Assembly (NCBI GenBank): GCA_017591395.1 | Contig: WEDG01001498.1 | Location: 327,501-391,500, forward strand | Direction: 5' to 3' | DNA: 64,000 nt | Source: Schistocephalus solidus | Taxonomy: Eukaryota; Platyhelminthes; Cestoda; Diphyllobothriidea; Diphyllobothriidae | In this document: positions 10,441 through 22,635 of the stretch, piece after piece | Layout: every line of letters starts with the position of its first letter | Position numbering within the stretch: position 1 is the first letter of the stretch | The notes under the pieces: model-generated | The model's database searches: none | What the model saw: only the letters and a program-made list of their open reading frames with translations | Told to the model about the DNA's origin: nothing | Translations under genes and position numbers: made by a program

Positions 10441-13299
10441 CGCACGTTGATATTCACTCTTCCTGGCAGTTAAAATGTGTTGTCGGTGCTTCTTTTTCCG
10501 TTTCCTGTCGGCGGGGTGGCAGATAGGCCATTTTGACGTAAAAGGCATACATAAAGGGTAATGATATATGCAGCGTTTTGATTTCAAAAAGAACTCAATT
10601 TTCATGCTAAATCTTTGGCATTTCTGTATCTTAAAATTCGCAAAACCCCAATATCTGCAACTATTTTTACCTTTTCAGTGGCAACAAAATTTGTTTGTAA
10701 GTTACACCTTTGGACCGCTACTGGTCTCTATTCACAGCCTCATGTTAAATGTGTAACCCAGTCTATTCCAATTTACTTTGAAGACTCAAAACGATGACGT
10801 CTTTTATTAAAAATATTCGCTGTAGGTTGGTGTGTAAAAGTAATTGACGCAATATTTAAAATTCCGGCCACGACACCGCTTGACAAATAGCCAACCAAAA
10901 AAATCCGGCCGGATCTTCAAGTGAGAGCTTTCACCTGGTGGGCCGTTTAAATATTGTTTTTAAGTAGTTTTGTCTCGGCACAGCGTCTCTCAGACGGTGA
11001 CTGGAAATGGCTGACAGGTAAAAGAGGAGAGATTTAAACGTCTGGAGTATTTAAAATATTTCATTGGTTTAAATACTTACGTTTAGCTATATGAGTATAT
11101 TTTAAGGTGTTTATGCGAACAGGCTTATCTTCGCAATGCTCTTATAATCGTGCAATTTGTTGCATCCATAAAAGTTTTAAGGTAATTTTGCATATCTTCG
11201 TATGCAACAGTAATTCGCGAATTGACCTTTTACGAACATTTTTCTACAGGTCCATCTACGGATTTTAATGACTGCGATCCCATTAGGCAACGACGGAGGA
11301 AAGAAAAATTCCTACGCCATAAAGTTCAAGTTTGGATTTCCACTTGTGCCTTCAAGGTGCACTATGATCTCTTCTTTTGTCATGCAGTTACAACGAACAA
11401 TGTCTAATACATCGGTATTTTGGCCTTAATCAAGATTTTGCAATCACATTTGTCATAGAAGAAAAGAAGAATTTGGAAAAACTAGAAAAACTGCTTTATT
11501 ATGCGTGTTTGTGTATGAATTGGTACAAAACATGCAGAAAATTAACAAGTGGCAAAACATACCCGCCAGTGTATCATAAAAAGTAGGAAAATTATACAAG
11601 TTTAATCGCCAATAGCAGCCCACTCGAAAGAGCACAATTCAGAAAGATTATGCAGAAAGCAACTGCGTTACATATTAGATCCCGGCTTCTGTCTAAGATT
11701 ATTATTCACCTTTAAAACTAGTATCTCTAGATCAGGTGCAACCATCAGCCCTTGTGACGTGATTGGCGAAAGCCCCTCAATCGTAGTGCTCTTTGAAGTG
11801 GGCATCTCGTAGGGCATTTTTCTTTTGCTGTATTTGAACTTATCACTCCTGTTCATGCCCATCACACGATAATCGAAATAGTTTGAGATCCATGTCATAC
11901 ATAATTACCTACGACCCTTCGTTGTACGCATCCAAACAGATACAACATTCGGCAATTAACATTCAATGCGTGATGTACTCGAGACCGTAATTGTTTTTTG
12001 TCGGCGGGGATGGAGGAGCCGGGAGTTTTGAATGTCAATGCCATCCATCTGCTTCCTCCACTGACTAACACCTCAAGGGGTTAAAAGGTGATACTGTTAT
12101 TTAACAACAAATGATATCGTCAAACATAAATACGCAACATTTTTTACATAACCTCAAATTCGTTTTCTATGTAGAGGATTTATACAACCACTCTTTGCAA
12201 GTGAAATTTTAGAGGACATCTCAAGGCAATAGACATTTTAGGGACTTCGTAATTTGCATTTCTGTGGCTTTAATTTATCATTATCTTAAGTAAGATATCA
12301 ACTGGAACATTTGACTTCTTACTCACCATTAAGAAAAAACTGGTGCAGGGAAAATTACGAAAGCTCAAACTGGACAAATTTAATCCACCCTGAAATTTTT
12401 ACTCTAACCAACCTTGCCTTAATAATAGTCCTCAAATTAACCGTAGCCCCAACCCCTAACCTTAAAACACAGCGTTACTTATTTTTACAAGCACAAATTA
12501 AAATCTAAGCATGGAGGGAAAACATGCGAAATACCATGGCGTCATCTACTTCCACGACCCGTTAACTCTTCATGGTCAGTGCATATTTATAAAATTATCT
12601 TATTGATGCTAAAACGGCTTAGGCGATCAATTGTGATAGGTAAATAAAAACGCAATGCTGATGGGACATGCAAGTGGGTATGGTACACGCGGGAAGAGAG
12701 AAATTTGCATAGGTGTGCAAACTCAATTTACAGCGTAAACCACGTCAAGATTGATTACGAATGCATAGCATGATATTAGTCAATCACGTGAGGAAGATGG
12801 TGAAAGGGTGCAAGTTATTTCAACCACTGAGACTTTCCATAGTGGTGCGAGTTGGATTACTTGGTCCAACAGCTTAATTACTTCTGGCTTTGAGGCAGCA
12901 AACGAAAACCACAGGAAGCATTTGAAGAGACATAGACGTGATCGCTGGAAAAATAACTTTATTCGTACGAGATTTTGGAAGCATACTCGAACCCATTAGC
13001 ATAGAAGGGTTTAAATACGGGAACTACATGCATAGGGAGATTCTGTTTTTGTAGGTAGCGGTCGATGCGTTACAGCATACGGATTACAAATAACTATTGT
13101 TCCGTTCATCCACCCTGATTTGCCCCTTCAAAGGAAGAAGTGTCCTTCATCGGGAGATGTTTATTACGTGTCTGACGTTTTGGGCAATTGTTTCATCAAC
13201 CCATCTTCGGTGGTTAACCTTGTCAAGGACAACCATTGACCAGACTGTGACCATAAGCAGAATAACTATTTCAGCGTCGGTTTTTCACATCTTTAGGGC
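10441..13299. other. No gene recognised
   Basis: AT-rich intergenic sequence. At 12,380-12,475 the minus strand has a short block of AGGTTAGGGGTTGGG-like words, similar in character to the 10.3 kb block. Short frames at 11,222-11,586 and 12,808-12,999 show no motif. Confidence 0.4.
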
Positions 13300-13309
13300 C
13301 CCTTTTCTT

Positions 13310-14387
13310 CCTCTCAAGCATCCAAATTACGAAGACAACGAGTGTCACTTCACAGCTCAATATTTCATAGAACTCATGGAGCATTGTCTCAATACATTCT
13401 TCACCTTCGAAGAGATCACATATGAGCAAAACAAGGGCACGCCGATAGGGTACCCAGCCTCTGGACTCATAGCCAAAGTGGTTATGAAAAAAACTCGAGA
13501 GGCGTCTATTCCTAGGGTAAAAACCCAAACTTTGGGCACGCTACGTCGACGCTTTCGCCATAATTGATCTGGATAGAATCGCCTGCTACAAAGAGCGAGG
13601 GAAGCTGATTTTACACGATCTACAGTATACGATGGAAGAAGAAGAAGAAGTGAAAGGCAGATTTTCGTTCTTAGATTTCTCGTCTGTCATTAACCGGCCG
13701 GTAAATGGCGATGTTAGTCTACCGAAAACCAATGATTACATTTCAAATGCTCAATTACACTAGGAATCATCCTCCGCAACACAAGAAAATTGCAAAGCGA
13801 CAAGTAGAAACTTATTGCTGCATTCCAACCGCAAAACGAGACAATACGAAGCTGTCTGGGAGCTTCTTAGAGTCATCAAATATTCACGAGCTTTCATTTA
13901 ATGCATTTGAATGCCACAAAAAGCAGAACGTAGGGCCTTGTTGGTCAACGTCATGACAGGGAAATTTGCATATGAAAGAGGTTTCCAAAACTTTTGTAAG
14001 ATCCCTCGCACATCTTGAAATAGGAGTTGCCCAAAGGCCTGACTCAATAATCCGTCAGGAGGTAATGTTGCTAAAAGTCCCTATCCCTAAAAGAAAAAGT
14101 TGACCGTTGTCTACCGACTTCGGTGCAGCTGCAGGATATAAAACTATGTTGGCAAAACCGGCCGACAGCTAAAAACGTGAAGGCGTGAGCATCACTTGAC
14201 TGTACGAAGGCTAGACCCAAAGTCAGAGGTTGAAACCAATGCTGCGCACGTCTTCAATTGGGACCTCTTTGAAAGCATTGGCTGCGGTGAGGATCACATT
14301 TCAAGGCAAATAGAAGAAACCTTGACATCTACCGACCGCCCAGTCAACTGCCACATTAATTTGCCTGTTCCCTATCTGGTTTCATAA
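13310..14387 (+). pseudogene. PLE RT/GIY-YIG fragment, active site lost
   Basis: The RT part reads CLNTFFTFEEITYEQNKGTP then IGYPASGLIA (13,387-13,475), the PLE equivalent of YEQVxGTPMGSPxSGLIA with Ser to Tyr. After a frame change the active-site box reads WARYVDAFAIID (about 13,533-13,570), so the second Asp of YVDD is missing. A Glu-rich insertion coded by (GAA)n sits at 13,635-13,650. The GIY-YIG motif YVGKTGRQLKT is visible at about 14,143-14,177, followed after a stop by HLTVRRLDPKSEV. Several stops interrupt the whole. Confidence 0.75.
13635..13650 (+). repeat. (GAA)n microsatellite in PLE 3
   Basis: About five GAA units inside the former RT coding region, adding a short Glu run. Confidence 0.7.
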
Positions 14388-14400
14388 ACTCCCTTGGCAG

Positions 14401-17400
14401 GAGACTGTCACGGCATAGAACGATCGGGGTCGCAAATTATCTCCGCAGCCAAAAAGGGCGGGGGTGAAATAAACCGTATTGAGAGGCCAGCTAACGCATA
14501 CCGACAGCTGATCAACTGCGGTGACGACACAAGCTACAGTGAGATACCTGTCCAATGCAGCCAGGCAGGCTGTCGAACATGTACGAAGCAAAGCACGGTA
14601 TATAATACAAGCGAGGAGCATGACTCCACTTTCTGCCCAAAACGTCCGACACGTAACACACGTCTTCCTGTGAGGGACCCTGCTTCCTTTGAAAGGACAA
14701 TCATGGTCGAGAAACGGGGCAGAAGTTATTTTTTATGGGTTTGAGGCAACGTAGCAACCGCAACCTACAAAAAACGCAGCTAATTTTGCATTTATTATCC
14801 GTAGCTGAAGTCGGCTCTTAAAATGCGTTCGAATATGATTCCGAAATTTCAAGCAAATAAAGTTTCAGCGATCCCGTTTACTTTTACTTTTTTTGTTTCC
14901 CTTTCTTATAACCCCGAGTTCTGCATAAAATTGGAGGCATCCGGTCGTCGCTCAAGCAGTGCATTTAAATTCCACCATTTGCTCATCCCCATGACCGTTC
15001 TTCTTCATGCATATCGTAATTAAATTTCTGGGTGCTTTATTTTACGCTCAAAGCAGTCAGATAAGTATATGTTCCTCAGATCAAGATACTAATTGCCTTT
15101 GTGTGCGCCCAATACATCTGCATTAGCAAATAAATTTCTACTCATAGGTGCACTTAGACAGGACACGCATGTGCAGTATATCGTTATTTGGTCTGCCTGA
15201 AATAAGCGTTTCGTGCTTTTGCATGACAGCCCAGAGTTTTTGTATGTTCGTTTAATCGTTTATGGAAGCAGTCCTCTGATCACGTCTGAAGCATTGTCAC
15301 CCGTGAATGGTAGTTGGATGCTTCCTGACATTGTGCTGCATATGTAGGATGGTAAAGTTTGCCATGAACTTTCTGCGGATATCCATTTCTAAGCTAAACG
15401 CCGTGCCTGAAACCTAGTTAAGTATCAATTGTATCTGAAGATAAGCACTATTGGTCGCACTGACCAGGCATTGAACCAAAGTTTACTTTCCCGGAATCCG
15501 AGCGAAAATTAGAAGGTGCAGGAATCACCCTTTTCTCAAAAGGTTTTCACTAAACAATTCACTTTATTGGTAAAAGAATGTCTACGAAAAGCAGCATTTC
15601 ATTTTCCCACGCTCTGTCGATAATTTAGTTATTGCATGTGCCCTGTTTATACATTTTAGCAACATGACAGTGGACTAGAACAAAAATGTCAATCGCATGG
15701 CTTGCAAGGAAATACGGACACTAGGAATGGCCCCAATCAGCTGCCTATGGGTACGCATTAAGCAGTCTCTATAACTGCCCCTTCAACATAAACTATACGC
15801 TCTTATCGCATAAACCGTAGTAGTTCTCGTAATTGTCCTGGCTTCAAACCTGTTTCGGCCAGGTGCTCATATATTATTTCAACCGCTCCAATACACCGTA
15901 CGAAACAATGTAAATCTTTTCCCTTCAGCTCATCTATGAAGCAAGAATGCGACAAGATGGTTCCATTTGATGGACAAGCTACTACGCGAGTTCATCTTGG
16001 GGTTTATGTCTCATCTATATAATCGTTTGTAATCGTTCTTCTGTTTTTTTTTGTATATTTTACACATGAATAATCTGGGAATGTGTAGGCCTAAGCCACA
16101 TAGCCCTTTTCTCTTCTATAATTTGATTTTCAAGCAAGGAATTCACCACTTTTCTATTAGATCTTGCATTTTGTATTTTCATATGAATGAAATAAAATTT
16201 GCATGAGTGGTTTATTACTGCTTTCTTATTACTAACTGCCCGTGGCCGATCTCATCAAGTGGTAGCGAAAATAGGAAACGTCTTTTGGATTAGAAAGACC
16301 ACATTGGTGAGATTGTAATACTTATTATAAGTGAATTTAATCCTAAGCTATTTCAGACAGTTCAGTATATCCGCAAAGTGTATATTGTAGTTCAAAGGAT
16401 TTAATGACATTTAAATTCGCGACATAAATTTTAAAAAGGGAAACGCGTCGAAATAGGCAGAAGTTAAGGACACATAAACTGTATTGATCTCGTAGTTAGC
16501 TAGTCCCGGTCACTAATTATTAATACGTTTTACCGTTAATGTAGAGTTTACTTTCCGCGGAAAGGAATACACGAATGTGGATTAAATATTTTGTAACAAA
16601 GGTTTTCAGGCTGTTACTTCTTCCATTGGTATTGTAAGTCATTACGTTTTTGAAGCTAACTGAAGGTCTATCGGCAGTTTATGAATATTGCGCGGTAATC
16701 CCGCAGCAGCTGATGTGTTTCAGTTCAAATATATACACTTTCAGACCGAGCCTAAATGGGTTCGTTCAAAAGGTATATTCCACGTTCGCGCATTAAGTTT
16801 CTGGAAAACTAAACACGACATTAGCATTTAATCTTGTAGATAATCATTGACCATGACTAACCAAATAAAGGGTCACGAGATTTTATGTGCCTTCAAATTT
16901 ATTTAGAAAGAATTTCTGTTTTAAAATGCTTGTAAAAACAATAAACCTTTTTGTGCTTTAATGTGTCCTCAGTTGAACTGCAGAGTGGATGATCTTTGTT
17001 TGCTGCGATTATTCAAACTGTCATCTGTGACACAGGTCCTGAGCCACCGGTTGGACTGACCTAGTAAATACCCGACTTGTTTAAATTATGGACCAAACGA
17101 AGGGCCTGATTAATATGTCCAAATGTGTGTGGCGACAATGAAATGTCTTTCGGGAGGATAAGGTATCAGCCCTATCCACCTTTCCGAGCATGGCGAACAC
17201 AACCACGTTATGACAATTCAAAGCGTCAGACTGACAGTGTCCCCTGATCTTACCTATTAAACGGCCTATTTTTGGAATCCCAACGAATGCACAAAAAGAC
17301 AGGAAGACATTTCCATGAGAGAGAGAGAGAGTTGTGCCATCGTAGTTTGCCTCTTAAGCCTCAGAAACCGACGTATTTCATGCTTCTAAGGTCGGACAAA

Positions 17401-18319
17401 TAAACACCTGGCTCAATGACTTCAACGAGCTTCCGATTTCCTAACAGATCTATAAGGGGCCACACTGACTGCCGAAATCATGAAGCGTGAGTACCCGGGT
17501 TGAGCTTAGGAGCAGAGGATTTATTTGAACAGTCTTTTTCAGAGGAGGTGAACCTAACCTGTATATAAAGTATTTATTTGGTCTTTCTCATGTGTATTGC
17601 ATCATTAGTCAGTCATATTCCAACTTAACCTTTGAGAGGTAATAAGAAAAAAGATGTTTGATTATTTCCGAACACGTATTGGAAATTGAAGGCATACCAT
17701 CTGCCCTAAGGTGCGAATTGAATACGGCGCTGAAGAAGCATAAAAGCCTGTTGAAAATCAAATCGTCATTCAATAAGCGATAAGCTTACCGTCATGCGTT
17801 GGTTTCTTTACCAAACCAATGAACACTAGAAGAGACAAACTTGCGTTTAAGAATACAAAGCCAGTAGTACAAAATCCAGGAGCTGAAAATAAAGGGCAAA
17901 TATGCAGACAACAAAAACAAATAAAACATAGGACGATTACACGGGGCGAATAAAATTAATAGAAGGAAGGTTATTATCTTCAAAAGACAATCCTTTATCA
18001 AAACGTAACTAGGAAAGCAAACAATCAGAATGCAGTAAAATGAATGCCGATAAACAAAGAGAAAGCTAAAATCGGTAAAAGTGATCGAACCACAAGAACT
18101 GAAGGGAAATATAGAGAAAATTAGTTTAAATTTTCACCTTCCACTTAAGGTTACGACGAAGAAAAACATCAGACATGAAATAACGGAAGTGCTGAGGCCG
18201 TATGGTTAGACTACGGGAAGAGTGAACCGACAAAATGGAGACCACTAGCGATTGTTAGCGCCCTACTGTCAGTTGCCTTCCAATGTGCAAGGCAGATATA
18301 CGTTCTAGACAGCTAAATA
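14401..18319. other. No gene recognised
   Basis: AT-rich intergenic DNA. The 116-codon frame at 14,394-14,744 follows the PLE remnant and has no recognisable domain. A (GA)n tract lies at 17,317-17,331. Nothing else stands out. Confidence 0.4.
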
Positions 18320-18730
18320 TTATTTAAAAAGCGTCACTCTCGAAAGTCGCTGTCTAAGCCTCTTCGAGCAAGAAATGTGTCAACGTTATGCAAACCGTCC
18401 AATCTGTTGGCGAATATCACTTGGCCTGTCAATAACACATTAAACGTCAGTGCAAACGCTGGATGCGAGTCAGGAAAAATGAAATTAGTTTGCGTATTTA
18501 ACCGACATCCTACATAGTCTGGCCAAGTGAATGCCGTGTCCAACTCCTGGATTATCGCCATAAGATGCGTTGAGTAGGGACCGAGGGTTAGTGAAATCTT
18601 ACATTTTGACTGACAACCACTTTAGGTACATAAGACACCGATATTTTTGCTCCGCATCCAGTGGATAAGTGAGCCTTGGCTAGTCCACTGCAAGATCCAT
18701 TGAGCTAGAGAGCACAGTCCATGTTGGCCT
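18320..18730 (-). repeat. tRNA-headed dispersed repeat, family C copy 2
   Basis: Read on the minus strand from 18,730, this matches 22,115-22,535 over about 400 bp. Shared blocks include TAGCTCAATGGAT, AAAATATCGGT, CCAGGAGTTGGA, ACGGCATTCACTTGG and TTAATGTGTTATTG. The head contains an A-box-like TAGCTCAATGG, suggesting a tRNA-derived SINE or a composite. A 75-codon minus frame (18,334-18,561) inside it is not kept in the other copy, so I do not call it a gene. Confidence 0.65.
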
Positions 18731-18940
18731 TAATTTAAAATGTGTAGCCTCGTGCAGTTGACAGTAACAAGTTTCGCTGAATTGCAAATGGACATTTATG
18801 TTTTACTTTGCAGTTCCTGACCCGGGGCTTACCCACATTGTCACCTAATGACGAGCAAGCAATAATTTGAAGCATACTTTCTGTAAGAAATATAAGATGC
18901 AAATTGATCATTTGGAGACGTAGAATAACGATCCAAAGTC

Positions 18941-19078
18941 CTCCACTGCAATCCCGATGGGATGCATTCGTGGCCTGCCTTTACGTCTGTATATTTTGAA
19001 ACTCCACTGCAATCCCTCCACTGCAATCCCGATGGGATGCATTCGTGGCCTGCCTTTACGTCTGTATATTTTGAAACT
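18941..19078. repeat. 75-bp tandem duplication
   Basis: The 63-bp block at 18,941-19,003 recurs without change at 19,016-19,078 (period 75). The spacer is itself a third copy of the initial CTCCACTGCAATCC word. Identity appears complete, so the duplication is recent. Confidence 0.9.
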
Positions 19079-22000
19079 GAACTTTCTTAACCATCGTCTT
19101 TAGTAACACCATCGGTGCCCAAACATTCAAATAAACTTGAACAGACGCAAGTACTTTCTTGGCACATTGGCCTACGAGGCTAATTCCTTGCGTACTTGTA
19201 CCAATTGCAAGTTTACTTCTAACTTCGTTCGGCGCATCCCCGAAAAGGGAAATTTTAATCAAACTACAAAGGGTGCTGTCTGTGAACTCCTCATTACCTA
19301 ACCGTCACTGTTGCCTGGCTCTCAACTACGAGTAGAACCAAGTTATCCAATCATTTGCCTGGTTTTTTAACATATGCTGTGCCTGGAGTTGCCTAAATAC
19401 TTGTCTGGTTGTTTATAATGAAATAGGGAACCACTGAATGAGAACTCGGTAGATTTCGCTCTATTTTCTTTGTCTCACACACCTTTGGTTTGCCTGAATA
19501 GGATAAAGAGAATTAAGTTCTAATGCCGCAAGTCCCGTTAGTATTACACTCCTTCGATACCCTGTCCGTAGTTTCAAGTAACCTAAGGTTACCAGAAAGG
19601 GCAACCTAACTTATCTCTGTTACCCGTTTAGAGTATAATTCTAGTCAGATCCATTGAAGAAATTCCGCACCAGGGTGCGAATTGGAGGGTTCTGTACATT
19701 GGCTTTATAAAGGACATTTCAAAATAAACTTGAGGGCAGCGAGTCCGTTGATTATGAAAGCAGTGGTGGCCAAGAAAACGGAATATTTTAGAAATCCTAT
19801 CTCCTTGTTCGATGAAATGCACGCTTTATCAAACACGTGAAATGTTGGTCTAGAAATGAATCATTTATATTGAAGAACGACCCCAATAGCTTCAAGAGCT
19901 CCGGGGAACATCGGCCTAAAAAACACTAAACAGGCTGTGGACGCGTTCAATTCTAAAGTTATTAAGAATCATATAGACGTCGACAAAGTGGAAGGTTTTT
20001 TAGGTATAACATCACACTGATTAACCACCATATTCTTACTGTGATTACACCTAAGCCTGAATAGGTCCAGAAGTCATAATGTGTCAAATATGACACAACT
20101 AGAGACAGATTAAAGGATTGCTGCAAGGATCTACCATAAGGAAACTTGTTTGAATATTTATAAACTATTACAGGTTTCTGGTATCGAGGCTTGGCAGGTC
20201 TCCAGTTGTAAAATAAAGGCGGAATTCCCTTCCACAATATAAAATGTCAATAATCCAAATCAACATTTACAACAGACAATTATTCTTATAGTCAAAATGC
20301 AAATACTTTATGTACCTGTGGCACATGGCATACAAGATCAATGTAATCCAGGTGTTATTTGTAAACTGAATTCGGATAGTCAGGATTTCCTTATACTGTA
20401 TTTAGAAGAAGTCCCGGATAGTATGAGGAACTTGGTAGCCTGCAGGTCGAAAATTGGTTGGTCAAACTACCGTCTTTGAAGTCAATACTTTCATTCCTCA
20501 CCGAGTGACTACATTGTAAGAACTTGCCTTTCCTTTTCATAAGATAGTGTTGTCCTTGTGACTGCGATATTAACTTAATACATTTCAATCCGATCACTCT
20601 TTCTATGAACCAAACAACTCATATGGACACTGCTTCCTTTAAACCATACCAATTTAATGTTGGAGTAAGACAATTTCGGAAGATTTCCTGGCTTAATTTA
20701 AATAAGCGGGCGTTTTTGGGCAGCCTACACAATACTCGTCAAAATATAAGCCACATTTAAATACTCCTTGGTAAAATCACGCATTTCGTGGTTTACCTTA
20801 AGCGTTTAAATAGCAGGTTTCATCCTTCTTTGGTGCAACGCGAGATCATGCGTTGTTATTTTTCCCGCGTTAATGTCATAATTTGTACCTAAGCCGCAGC
20901 CTGCGCTTCGAAACAACCACGGTCATTTCTTGACGAATGCAAAAGCAGAAGTATAATTTAATGGATGGTGAGGAAACCAAATCTTTTTAGCCTAAAATAC
21001 TTCCTGGCAAATTTTGCAACTGTTAAAAGGAGAAACAGCAATACTACGCGTTTGCCATGTTACCACCGTCATCGCGCCCCTTGTACTTTCCACTGTCCCC
21101 CAATGTGAATTGCCAGCATAATGTCATTCCCAGCAAAATATTTCCTGTCCACGGTCTTACGCCCACCTGGTTGCAATCCCTCGGAACTCCTCCTTCCTTG
21201 TGGCACAGCGCAAAATAGTCAAAGAATCTACGCTTGCAACCAAATTTCGGGCTAAGTTATGATGGATGCGGGCGGAGAAAAGAGCGTTAGGGTGCATTTA
21301 GGGGCGAAATGTTACAAAGTCTTATGCTTCCAGTTGAATTAAAACAGCTTTTTGACAACGGCTTAGAGAAATGTAAAATTTCCATAGCCGGAAAAGAGAA
21401 ATTATAGCGCAGGCGAAATTAGCAGGCAGGAACTCTACAAGCGCACAATGAAGGCATATGTACCGGCCGTGTAGTCAGAAGGGTGGAATGTGCTGTACCA
21501 GCGGAACCAGGAATCCGAACTTGACTACACCGAATCGATTTGCAGTCATTTGCATCCTATCCTCAACCGCACATGCAGGCCCACCACATACACGGAACAA
21601 AATGCTTATTTTACCGACGGTTCATTTGCTTGTGGTTTTTAGTTAAGGCAACAGACTAGCATCTGTATCGAACACATTTGGTTTCTGCTGTCGCGTACTG
21701 TGATAGAGCAGCAAATGCGTTTCGTACAAGAAATATTCGTTGGTAACTGGACCGACATTCACCTGCAGTCATCCTGAGATTTTCTCGATACTTGGGCACC
21801 ATGTCTGTGGACAGAGGCAATGCTTAAGCAATTGCAGAAGACCATTTCAATATACACAGACTTACATGCATGCAGCGGCTGCGCCCCAGTTGGAACAACA
21901 GTGGACCGATTCGGGTCTGTAATCTCCAAATACAAATTATCGATTGGTTTAGTATATTTCGTACAGAAATTATGCTATCTGACGATTGCTTGTTCATCAT

Positions 22001-22114
22001 TATGCGACAATCCGGATGAGCTCTGGGCCAGGAACTGTAAAGTTAAACAGAAGCATCCACTTGAAATGCAGTGAGACTTGTTACTGACACCTGCATGAGG
22101 CTGCAGCTTCTCCA
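19079..22114. other. No gene recognised
   Basis: AT-rich intergenic sequence with only short frames lacking motifs. Confidence 0.4.
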
Positions 22115-22635
22115 TTTACGATAACACGGTCTGTGCTCTGTAGCTCAATGGATCCTGCGGTTAACTAGCAGCTGTTCAATGATCCACCAGATGTGGAGCG
22201 AAAATATCGGTATTCCATGCACTAGAGATACTGCTTAGTCACCCTTTAAGATTTCCGCTGACTCTGGGCTCTTAATCGATGCGGTCAATATCGATACGCC
22301 AGGAGTTGGAAACGGCATTCACTTGGTCAGAACGTGTAGTCCAAATGAGAACTCCATCATGCGGATCAGTATGATGACCAAACTAACCTCGCTTTTCCGT
22401 GATGCAAATTCAGCTTCGGCACTGCCACTTAATGTGTTATTGCCAGGCTAGAAGAGCTTTACAGCGAGCATGAGCTGCTTTACGAAGTTGGCGCATTTTT
22501 TAACCTTAGAGACTCGTGACAACCATATTCGAGGCCGGCAAGAATTAAATCTTTAAAAAGCTCTTTTATTTATCTTCAGAAATTAATCACTAACTTTGAG
22601 TAAATCAGTCTATTTGAAGGCCTATAGGCGTATAC
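22115..22635 (+). repeat. tRNA-headed dispersed repeat, family C copy 1
   Basis: The longest copy of the family. It opens with GTGCTCTGTAGCTCAATGG (A-box-like) and, about 33 bp on, TGTTCAATGATCC (B-box-like), the layout of an RNA polymerase III internal promoter. The body matches 18,320-18,730 in inverse orientation, and the last 80 bp match 7555-7640. No TSD or poly-A tail is evident. Confidence 0.65.

Larger units (their letters stand above)
13300..14400 (+). mobile_element. Penelope-like element 3, decayed
   Basis: A plus-strand PLE remnant, truncated at both ends and interrupted by stops and frame changes. It carries the second half of the reverse transcriptase followed by a GIY-YIG region in the normal PLE order. 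The left limit is where RT similarity starts; the right limit is uncertain, since the frame at 14,394-14,744 may or may not belong to it. Confidence 0.75.
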
